Below, in pieces: positions 7,969 to 14,026 of a stretch of DNA of 16,355 nt; position 1 is the first letter of the stretch, and every line of letters starts with the position of its first letter. The DNA is from an uncultured Comamonadaceae bacterium (GTDB lineage Bacteria; Pseudomonadota; Gammaproteobacteria; Burkholderiales; Burkholderiaceae). The notes beneath the pieces were generated by a model, which saw only the letters and a program-made list of their open reading frames with translations, did not search any database and had not been told where the DNA came from. The position numbers and the translations under genes were made by a program. The stretch covers positions 1-16,355 of the forward strand of contig CAMLSD010000104.1 in assembly GCA_946482595.1 (NCBI GenBank), in the 5' to 3' direction.

Positions 7969-7992
7969 GTGACGCGAGAATAAGGCCGTCAC
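7969..7992. promoter_or_regulatory. Inverted repeat GTGACG-N12-CGTCAC in the dctP1/lysR spacer
   Basis: A perfect 6-bp inverted repeat with a 12-base spacer lies 26 bp upstream of the dctP1 start in the 185-bp divergent region. It surrounds the minus-strand TATTCT, a weak -10 match. Its position would let a bound protein block dctP1 transcription. The regulator is unknown. It does not share the LysR-type dyad seen at 9047-9061, so a different factor is possible. Confidence 0.35.
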
Positions 7993-8128
7993 CGGCTTTG
8001 CACGATGAGGATTTTCCTGCGATGACCGATCCAGCCGTGGCAAGCAGCTTGCATGCCAGTCGCGACCACCGGCACACCGCACCCGCAGCGGGTCGCGGGC
8101 CGTGCCCGGCCCTCACAGGAGCACCTCC

Positions 8129-9028
8129 ATGAACCTGCGTTTTGTCGAAGCCTTCTATTGGGTCGTCTCGCTGCAAAGCGTGTCGCGCGCCGCCGAGAAG
8201 CTGTTCATCACGCAGTCGGCCATGTCCAGCCGCATTGCCGCGCTCGAGGACGAGCTGGGCACGCTGCTGCTCGAGCGGCGCGACAAGCAGTTCCGTCTCA
8301 CCGTGGCGGGCAAGCGCTTCTTCACCTATGCGCAAAGGTTGCTGGAGCTGCAACGCGAAATCAAGGCCGAGATGGGGGCCGGTGGAGATGCGGCCATGTC
8401 GCTGCGCATCGGGACGATCGAGTCGGTGCTGCACTCCTGGCTGATCGACTGGGTGCGCCACATGCGTGCCAGCCACCCGGGCTTCGAGCTGGAGCTGACG
8501 GTCGAAACCACGCCGGTGCTGGTCGAGCAGGTGCGCCGCGGCACGCTCGATCTGGTGTTTGCCGCGCTGCCGACATCGGGTGATGGACTGCGCTCGCGTG
8601 CGCTGCCGTCGATGAAGATGGTGTTTGTCGGCAACACCACGCTGCATCGCAAGCGCCGCTATGCGCTGGCCGATCTGGCCCAGCTGGACATCCTCACCTT
8701 CCAGCGCGGCTCGCAGCCTCACGTGGGCCTGATCGACCTGTTCCGCCAGGAAGGACTGGAGGCCAGAAAGGTGCACACGATCTCGTCGATCTCCGCGATG
8801 GTGCAACTGGTCGAAGGGGGCTTTGGCGTGGCCACGCTGCCCCATGCGGCGGTGAAGTCGCTGAGCACACGCATGCCCCTGAAGGCGCTGGCCTGCGAGC
8901 GGGAGCTACCCCCCTTGCCGGTGCATGTGAGCTTTCGCGATGACCCAACTTCGGGCGTCGCACGCACCGTTGTGGACGCAGTGATGAGCTATCTTGGGGT
9001 TTCCACCCATCATCGAAAAAATCGCTGA
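8129..9028 (+). CDS. LysR-family transcriptional regulator
   Basis: A 299-residue DNA-binding regulator, probably tetrameric and ligand-responsive. The N-terminal winged helix-turn-helix covers about residues 3-62: VEAFYWVVSLQSVSRAAEKL, then the recognition helix region TQSAMSSRIAALEDELG and LLLERR. The effector-binding domain follows from about residue 90 (LRIGTIES) to 290. The ATG at 8129 has AGGAG seven bases upstream; an ATG nine codons earlier was rejected because it lies before that site. The gene diverges from TRAP cassette 1 and lies upstream of and collinear with the DUF1445-TRAP-oxoprolinase genes, so it is the natural regulator of both. Its last codons are encoded inside the first copy of a tandem repeat containing candidate LysR-binding dyads, giving a basic tail (HHRKNR). 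The inducer is unknown; oxoproline or glutamate is a guess from context. Confidence 0.93.
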   Translation: MNLRFVEAFYWVVSLQSVSRAAEKLFITQSAMSSRIAALEDELGTLLLERRDKQFRLTVAGKRFFTYAQRLLELQREIKAEMGAGGDAAMSLRIGTIESVLHSWLIDWVRHMRASHPGFELELTVETTPVLVEQVRRGTLDLVFAALPTSGDGLRSRALPSMKMVFVGNTTLHRKRRYALADLAQLDILTFQRGSQPHVGLIDLFRQEGLEARKVHTISSISAMVQLVEGGFGVATLPHAAVKSLSTRMPLKALACERELPPLPVHVSFRDDPTSGVARTVVDAVMSYLGVSTHHRKNR

Positions 9029-9063
9029 TTCGGGTTTCCACCAATCATCGAAATTATCGATGA
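8997..9063. repeat. Tandem 32-bp direct repeat at the lysR 3' end
   Basis: Two copies, 8997-9028 and 9032-9063, with period 35 bp, agree at 28 of 32 positions (mismatches at 9008/9043, 9019/9054, 9020/9055 and 9025/9060). Each copy begins GGGTTTCCACC and then contains ATCATCG plus an inverted partner, CGCTGA in copy 1 and a perfect CGATGA in copy 2. The first copy encodes the lysR C-terminus and includes its TGA stop. The second is entirely non-coding. The AT-rich core contrasts with the GC-rich surroundings. Confidence 0.85.
9047..9061. promoter_or_regulatory. Candidate LysR-binding dyad (T-N11-A) upstream of the DUF1445 gene
   Basis: The 15-mer ATCGAAATTATCGAT has 5-bp inverted arms and fits the LysR-type T-N11-A pattern (T at 9048, A at 9060). 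A degenerate copy, ATCGAAAAAATCGCT, lies 35 bp upstream at 9012-9026. If the weak promoter TTGCGG (9085-9090) -N18- CACAAT (9109-9114) is real, the dyad centre falls near -67, the usual location of the LysR recognition site. The promoter match is poor, so that part is tentative. Confidence 0.5.
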
Positions 9064-9153
9064 GCTAAGCGAAAAAAAACCCGTTTGCGGCTCGCCCGCC
9101 GCGACTCCCACAATGGGCCCGTCATCGTTTTTTCATCGACACGGGAGCACGAA

Positions 9154-9978
9154 GTGGGTGCATCTGAGCAGCCGGTGCCGCAAGGCCAGCAAGACACAAC
9201 GCCCGTCGGTGCGCACGCCGCCCGCGCGGCCATCCGGGCCGGCGAGTGGACCCGCCACACGAGTGGCCTGGCCGACGATCATGTCCAGGGCAACCTGGTC
9301 ATCCTGCCCAAGGCACAGGCCGACGACTTCCTGCGGTTCTGCCAGCGCAACCCCAAGCCCTGCCCCCTGCTCGCCGTGACCGAGCCGGGCCAGCCCGGTG
9401 TGCCGCAGCTCGGCGCCGACATCGACCTGCGCACCGACCTGCCGCGCTATCGGGTGTGGCGCCACGGCGAACTGGTGGACGAACCCACCGACGTGCGCGA
9501 CCTGTGGCGCGACGACCTCGTCTCCTTCGTGATCGGCTGCTCGTTCTCGTTCGAGCAGGCGCTGCTCGACGCCGGCCTGCCCATCCGCCACATCGAACAG
9601 AAGCGCAACGTGCCGATGTACCGCACGAACATTGCCACCACACCGGCCGGCCCGTTCTCCGGCCCGATGGTGGTGTCGATGCGCCCGATGCGCGCTGCCG
9701 CCGTGATCCGCGCGATCCAGGTCACCTCCCGCTTCCCGGACGTGCACGGCGCGCCCGTGCACCTGGGCGACCCCCGCCTCATCGGCATCACCGACCTGGG
9801 ACGTCCCGACTACGGCGACCCGGTGGACGTGCTGCCTGACGAGATCCCCGTGTTCTGGGCCTGTGGCGTCACGCCTCAGGCAGCCATCACCCAGGCACGC
9901 CCCGAGTTCTGCATCACCCATGCCCCGGGTGCCATGCTGATCACCGACCGGCTCAACCATGAGCTTGCCAGTTTCTGA
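9154..9978 (+). CDS. DUF1445 family protein (D-glutamate cyclase / putative hydro-lyase)
   Basis: A 274-residue protein of the DUF1445 (YcsI/DGLUCY) family. Mammalian DGLUCY converts D-glutamate and 5-oxo-D-proline, and B. subtilis ycsI lies in the oxoprolinase gene cluster; the precise reaction of bacterial members is less certain. Conserved-looking segments are [18 protein letters not shown] (35-52), [18 protein letters not shown] (120-137), [10 protein letters not shown] (151-160), GPMVVSMRP (170-178), [15 protein letters not shown] (210-224), [11 protein letters not shown] (232-242) and [12 protein letters not shown] (254-265). No signal peptide or membrane segment is seen, so it is cytoplasmic. 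The GTG at 9154 has GGGAG six bases upstream; an upstream TTG at 9085 would add 23 unlike residues. It ends 12 bp before dctP2 and opens the operon that leads to the 5-oxoprolinase, which supports a role in oxoproline/glutamate metabolism. Confidence 0.88.
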   Translation: MGASEQPVPQGQQDTTPVGAHAARAAIRAGEWTRHTSGLADDHVQGNLVILPKAQADDFLRFCQRNPKPCPLLAVTEPGQPGVPQLGADIDLRTDLPRYRVWRHGELVDEPTDVRDLWRDDLVSFVIGCSFSFEQALLDAGLPIRHIEQKRNVPMYRTNIATTPAGPFSGPMVVSMRPMRAAAVIRAIQVTSRFPDVHGAPVHLGDPRLIGITDLGRPDYGDPVDVLPDEIPVFWACGVTPQAAITQARPEFCITHAPGAMLITDRLNHELASF

Positions 9979-9990
9979 AGGAGTCTCACG

Positions 9991-10962
9991 ATGAAAGTCC
10001 ACGCCCTGCACGGCCTCGCACTGGCCGCCGTCCTTGCCCAAACCCCGGCCCTGGCCCAGCTCAAGTGGGACATGCCCACCGGCTACGGTGCCAGCAGCTA
10101 TCAGACCCAGAACGTGCAGCAGTTCGCGGCCGACGTCGAGAAGGCCACGGCCGGCAAGCTGAAGATCACCTTGCACCCCGGCGGCTCGCTCTACAAGGCC
10201 AACGAGATCAAGCGTGCGGTCCAGACCGGCCAGACGCAGGCCGGTGAGTTCATCCTGTCGGGTGCGGCCAACGAGAACCCGCTGTTCGGCGTGGACTCGG
10301 TGCCCTTCCTGGCCACCAGCTACACCCAGGCGAAGAAGCTGGCCGATGCCTCGCGCCCGCAGATCGAGAAGCTGCTCGAGCGCCAGGGCATGAAGCTGCT
10401 GTTCACCTCGCCCTGGCCGCCCCAGGGCCTGTACTCCAGCAAGCCGGTGGAGTCGGTCGCCGACCTGAAGAGCACCAAGATGCGGGCCTACAACCCGGCC
10501 ACTTCGCGCATCGCCGAACTGGTCGGCGCGCAGCCCACCACGATCCAGCTGGCCGAGCTGGGCCAGGCCCTGGCCACCGGCACGGTCGAGAACTTCCTCA
10601 CGTCGAGTGCCAGCGGCATCGAAAGCAAGCTGTACGAACACGTCAAGCATTTCTACGACGTGGCAGCCTGGCTGCCCAAGAACGCCGTGGTGGTGAACCA
10701 GAAGGCCTTCGACAGCCTGGACAAGCCCACCCAGGAAGCCGTGCTCAAGGCCGCGGTCGACGCCGAGCAGCGCGGCTGGCGCATCAGCGAAGAGAAAAAC
10801 GCCGAGTACATGCGCGAGCTGAACAAGATGGGCATGAAGGTGGCCCGCCCGAACGAGACGCTGCGCCGTGAACTGCAGGGCATCGGCGTGCGCATGACCG
10901 ACGAGTGGCTCAAGACCGCTGGCGCCGACGGGCAGGCGGTGATCGACACCTATCGCCGCTGA
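9991..10962 (+). CDS. TRAP transporter substrate-binding protein, DctP type (cassette 2)
   Basis: A periplasmic binding protein of 323 residues with a Sec signal peptide of about 23 residues ending ALAQ. The mature part starts LKWDMPTGYGASSYQTQN. R165 in KMRAYNPATSRIAELVGAQP is the expected ligand-carboxylate contact of DctP proteins. It aligns without difficulty to the cassette 1 protein: PWPPQG, RAY-PATSRIAELVGAQP, AWLPKNAV-VN and KAFDSLDK are shared or nearly so, indicating a duplicated transporter and probably a similar ligand. AAGGAG lies seven bases before the ATG. The DUF1445 gene ends 12 bp upstream and the small permease starts 10 bp downstream, so it is mid-operon. Its substrate is inferred only from neighbours. 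Confidence 0.94.
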   Translation: MKVHALHGLALAAVLAQTPALAQLKWDMPTGYGASSYQTQNVQQFAADVEKATAGKLKITLHPGGSLYKANEIKRAVQTGQTQAGEFILSGAANENPLFGVDSVPFLATSYTQAKKLADASRPQIEKLLERQGMKLLFTSPWPPQGLYSSKPVESVADLKSTKMRAYNPATSRIAELVGAQPTTIQLAELGQALATGTVENFLTSSASGIESKLYEHVKHFYDVAAWLPKNAVVVNQKAFDSLDKPTQEAVLKAAVDAEQRGWRISEEKNAEYMRELNKMGMKVARPNETLRRELQGIGVRMTDEWLKTAGADGQAVIDTYRR

Positions 10963-10972
10963 GGAGCCGGTC

Positions 10973-11587
10973 ATGAGTCGCGACCTGCACGAGGCAGTCA
11001 TGGATGGCATGGTCCCGGCCCCGACCGGTCAAGGCAACAACGACGCGGGCGGCGCAGACGCGGCCGCCCCGCACGGCACCCGGGGAACCCGGCTGAAGCC
11101 CCTCTACAACCTGTTTGCGGTGCTGTCCTGCCTGGCCATCGTGGCGGCTTTCGTCACGATCGTGCTCGGGGTGGTGGGCCGCCAGGTGGGCTTCAACATC
11201 CCGGGCCTCGACGCCTACGCCGGCTACGCGATCGCAGCGGCGCTGTTCCTGGCGCTGCCGCAGACGCTGATGCGTGACGAGCACATCCGCGTGACGCTGG
11301 TGCTGCAGCGCCTGGGCCCGCGCGGGCGGGCCGCGCTGGAGTGGTGGAGCCTGCTGGCCGGCTTCGGCCTGGCCTGCTACCTCGCCTGGTACGCCGGCCG
11401 GCTGTCCTGGCTGTCGTGGGAGACCCACGATGTCTCCAGTTCGTCGGACGCCACCCCCCTGTGGATTCCGCAGCTGGCGATGGTCGCTGGTTGTGTGGGA
11501 CTGGCGGTGGCCTTTGCCGACGCCCTGCTCGCACGGCTTCAGGACCGCAGCTTCTTCGAGAGCTCGGACGCCGCACGCTCCGAGTGA
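10973..11587 (+). CDS. TRAP transporter small permease, DctQ type (cassette 2)
   Basis: The small permease partner of the cassette 2 DctM. It has 204 residues, about 36 longer than its paralogue, owing to a hydrophilic Gly/Ala/Asp-rich N-terminal extension (roughly residues 1-40). Four membrane segments follow, with the shared motifs LDAYAGYAIA, EHIRVTLVLQRLGPRGRAALE and DATPLWIPQLAM. GAGGAG lies five bases before the ATG at 10973, overlapping the end of dctP2. In-frame ATG codons at residues 10 and 13 could be the true start if the extension is not translated, but the ribosome binding site favours 10973. It is separated from the large permease gene by an unusually long 71 bp containing a GC-rich hairpin. 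Confidence 0.93.
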   Translation: MSRDLHEAVMDGMVPAPTGQGNNDAGGADAAAPHGTRGTRLKPLYNLFAVLSCLAIVAAFVTIVLGVVGRQVGFNIPGLDAYAGYAIAAALFLALPQTLMRDEHIRVTLVLQRLGPRGRAALEWWSLLAGFGLACYLAWYAGRLSWLSWETHDVSSSSDATPLWIPQLAMVAGCVGLAVAFADALLARLQDRSFFESSDAARSE

Positions 11588-11595
11588 CCCTCCTG

Positions 11596-11624
11596 CCCCG
11601 GCCGGCCGCCGCGTCGGCCCGGGG
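11596..11624 (+). other. GC-rich hairpin between dctQ2 and dctM2
   Basis: CCCCGG (11596-11601) pairs with CCGGGG (11619-11624). A further CCG/CGG pairing is possible inside it across one bulged base. A pyrimidine-rich stretch with scattered T residues follows (11625-11643). It could weaken readthrough or shape mRNA stability between the two permease genes. It lacks a continuous T run, so it is not a clear terminator. Confidence 0.35.
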
Positions 11625-11658
11625 CCCCTGTTCTTCCCTTCTTCAAGCGAGTGTCGTC

Positions 11659-12951
11659 ATGGACATGATGGTCGCGGGCGTTCTCATTGCCCTGATGTTT
11701 GTTGTATTGGGCTCTGGCCTGTGGATCGGTCTGGCGCTGCTGGGCGTGGCCCTGGTGGGCATGGAGTGGTTCACCGCTCGCCCCGCCGGTGACAGCATGG
11801 CCCTGACGATCTGGGGGTCGACGTCCAGCTGGACGCTCACCGCCCTGCCCTTGTTCCTGTGGATGGGTGAGATCCTGTTCCGCACCCGGCTGTCGTCGGA
11901 CATGTTCAAGGGCCTGGCACCCTGGCTCGAGCGCATTCCCGGGCGGCTGCTGCACACCAACGTGATCGGCTGCACCATCTTTGCCGCGGTGTCGGGTTCG
12001 AGCGCCGCCACCTGCGCCACGATCGGCAAGATCACGCTGCCCGAGCTGAAGAAGCGCGGCTATCCGGACGACATCGCGCTGGGCACGCTGGCCGGTGCCG
12101 GCACGCTGGGCCTCCTGATTCCGCCGTCGATCATCATGATCGTCTACGGTGTGGCTGCCGACGTGTCGATCGCCAAGCTGTTCGTGGCCGGCGTGATCCC
12201 GGGCATCCTGCTGGCCGCCCTGTTCATGGGCTACATCATGATCTGGGCCCTGCGCCACCCGGGCCAGATCCCGGCCGCAGAGTCCCGCACGACCCTGCTG
12301 GAAAAACTGCACGCCTCCCGCCACCTGATCCCGGTGGTGGTGCTGATCGGTGTGGTGCTGGGGTCGATCTACTCGGGCATCGCCACCGCCACCGAGGCCG
12401 CTGCGCTCGGCGTGGCCGGCGCGCTGGGCCTGGCGGCCGTCGAGGGTTCGCTCAACTGGCGCAGCTTCCGCGAAGGTCTGGCCGCCGCAGCCCGGGTCTA
12501 CTGCATGATCGGCATCATCCTGGCGGGCGCCGCCTTCCTGACGCTGTCGATGGGTTTCATCGGCCTGCCCCGCCACCTGGCCGAATGGATCGGCACGCTG
12601 GGCCTGTCGCCGGCCATGCTGCTGGTGCTGCTGGTGGTGTTCTACCTGCTGCTCGGGTGCTTCCTCGACGGCATCTCGATGGTCGTGCTGACCATGGCCG
12701 TGCTGCTGCCCACCGTGCAGGCCGCCGGTTTCGACCTGATCTGGTTCGGCATCTTCATCGTGCTGGTGGTCGAGCTGGCGCAGATCACCCCGCCGGTGGG
12801 CTTCAACCTCTTTGTGCTGCAGGGCCTCACGCGCCGGCAGATCACCGACATCGCCCGTACCGCGATGCCGCTGTTCTTCCTGATGGTGGGTGCGGTCGTG
12901 CTGATCTACCTGTTCCCGGCCATCGTGACCTGGCTGCCGCGCCAGATGTAG
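11659..12951 (+). CDS. TRAP transporter large permease, DctM type (cassette 2)
   Basis: A multi-pass inner-membrane transport subunit of 430 residues. It shows the same signature order as its paralogue: GSSAATCATIGKITLPELKK, LAGAGTLGLLIPPS, MIVYGVAADVSIAKLF, FLDGISMVVLTM and QITPPVGFNLFVLQG. The ATG at 11659 aligns with the cassette 1 start (MDMMVAGVL against MNDVAITVL), but the ribosome binding site is weak (AGCGAG), and ATG codons at 11665 and 11668 are alternatives. The frame stays open far upstream inside dctQ2; that extension has no family support. It ends 34 bp before the orphan binding-protein gene. Like cassette 1, it probably couples uptake to a sodium gradient, by family knowledge. 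Confidence 0.95.
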   Translation: MDMMVAGVLIALMFVVLGSGLWIGLALLGVALVGMEWFTARPAGDSMALTIWGSTSSWTLTALPLFLWMGEILFRTRLSSDMFKGLAPWLERIPGRLLHTNVIGCTIFAAVSGSSAATCATIGKITLPELKKRGYPDDIALGTLAGAGTLGLLIPPSIIMIVYGVAADVSIAKLFVAGVIPGILLAALFMGYIMIWALRHPGQIPAAESRTTLLEKLHASRHLIPVVVLIGVVLGSIYSGIATATEAAALGVAGALGLAAVEGSLNWRSFREGLAAAARVYCMIGIILAGAAFLTLSMGFIGLPRHLAEWIGTLGLSPAMLLVLLVVFYLLLGCFLDGISMVVLTMAVLLPTVQAAGFDLIWFGIFIVLVVELAQITPPVGFNLFVLQGLTRRQITDIARTAMPLFFLMVGAVVLIYLFPAIVTWLPRQM

Positions 12952-12985
12952 TGCTCCGTTTGTCCACCCCTGCAGGAGAAGTACC

Positions 12986-14005
12986 ATGGATCGCAGACGA
13001 TTTGCCGCGCTCTTGCCCGGCATGGTGTGTGCCCCGGCCCTGATGGTCCCGCCATTCCGCGCGGCCGCACAGGGCACCGCCCCGGGCAACACGCCCGGCC
13101 ACACCTGGCGGCTGGCCACCGGCTACCGCGCCGACTCCTTCCATGGACAGAACCTGCGGACCTTCGCCAGCGAACTGGCCTCGGCCACACAGGGGGCGCT
13201 GACCATCGAGCTGCATCCGCAGAACTCGCTGGTCCCGCTGCCGCAGATCCTGGGCGCCACCGTCGAGGGACGCATCGAGGCAGGTGAATCGATCATGACC
13301 GGCCTGGCCGGCGAGATGCCGGTGGCCGGCGCCGATGCGGTGCCGTTTGTCGTCGGCTCGTTCGACGATGCCCAGCGCCTGTGGCAGTGCCAGCGCCCGC
13401 TCGTCGAGCGGCACTTTGCCAGCCGTGGCCTGCGACCGCTGTTTGCCGTGCCCTGGCCGCCGCAGGGCTTGTTCTCACGCACGCCGGTGACCAGCGTCTC
13501 GGACTTCAACGGTCAGCGCATGCGCACCTACAACGCCACCACCGTGCGCATCGCCGAGCTGCTGAAGGCCAAGGCAGTGGATGTGGCGATGGTCGACGTG
13601 GGCAAGGCGCTGACCGACGGGCGCATCGACACGATGATCACTTCGGCCGTCACCGGCGTGGACAGCGCCGTGTGGCAGCACCTGCGGCACTACTACGACA
13701 TCAATGCCTGGATCCCGAAAAACATCGTGTACGTGCGCAACGACCGTTTCGAGGCGCTGTCGCCGGCTCACCGCCGCGCGGTGCTCGACGCGTCGGCCAC
13801 CGCCGAGTCGCGCGGCTGGGCCGCCAGCCGTGAAGTGGCCCGGCAATCGGTACAGACCCTGGCCCAGAAGGGCATGCAGGTCGATCGCGCCAGCGCAGCG
13901 CTGGCCCATGACCTGCGCCGGCTGGGCGAACGCTTTTCCCTTGAATGGATCCGCACCGTCGGACCTGATGCGAACGCCATTTTCATTCCTTACTACACCC
14001 GCTAA
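12986..14005 (+). CDS. Orphan DctP-type TRAP substrate-binding protein with Tat-like signal
   Basis: A third binding protein of 339 residues, without its own permease genes. The N-terminus MDRRRFAALL has the twin-arginine pattern RRxF, then a hydrophobic stretch and a likely cleavage after about residue 28 (RAAA), suggesting Tat export. The two other DctP proteins here have ordinary Sec signals. The family core is present: LATGYRADSFHGQN, PWPPQGLFS (156-164), R180 in RMRTYNATTVRIAEL and AWIPKNIVYV. It is more divergent than the other two: GAQP after RIAEL is replaced by KAKA, and the C-terminus ends IPYYTR. AGGAG lies seven bases before the ATG. It is followed after 21 bp by the 5-oxoprolinase gene. 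It may share the DctQM2 permease, giving the system a second ligand or enantiomer, or act as a sensor; both are inference. Confidence 0.92.
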   Translation: MDRRRFAALLPGMVCAPALMVPPFRAAAQGTAPGNTPGHTWRLATGYRADSFHGQNLRTFASELASATQGALTIELHPQNSLVPLPQILGATVEGRIEAGESIMTGLAGEMPVAGADAVPFVVGSFDDAQRLWQCQRPLVERHFASRGLRPLFAVPWPPQGLFSRTPVTSVSDFNGQRMRTYNATTVRIAELLKAKAVDVAMVDVGKALTDGRIDTMITSAVTGVDSAVWQHLRHYYDINAWIPKNIVYVRNDRFEALSPAHRRAVLDASATAESRGWAASREVARQSVQTLAQKGMQVDRASAALAHDLRRLGERFSLEWIRTVGPDANAIFIPYYTR

Positions 14006-14026
14006 GCTCGCAAAAACCGCACCATC

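Noticed and set aside
9107..9117. Short hairpin CCCA-CAA-TGGG after lysR as a terminator
   Set aside because: The stem is only four pairs with no following T run; more likely chance overlap with the promoter region.
9085..9153. Upstream TTG extension of the DUF1445 protein
   Set aside because: Adds 23 residues unlike the family, would start inside the promoter region, and ignores the GGGAG-spaced GTG at 9154.
9133..11010. 625-codon minus-strand open frame opposite the DUF1445 and dctP2 genes
   Set aside because: No recognisable motif, and it spans two genes and their ribosome binding sites.
11539..13119. 526-codon minus-strand open frame opposite dctM2
   Set aside because: Gln/His/Arg-rich repeat-like composition is a mirror of membrane-protein codons; no start signal.
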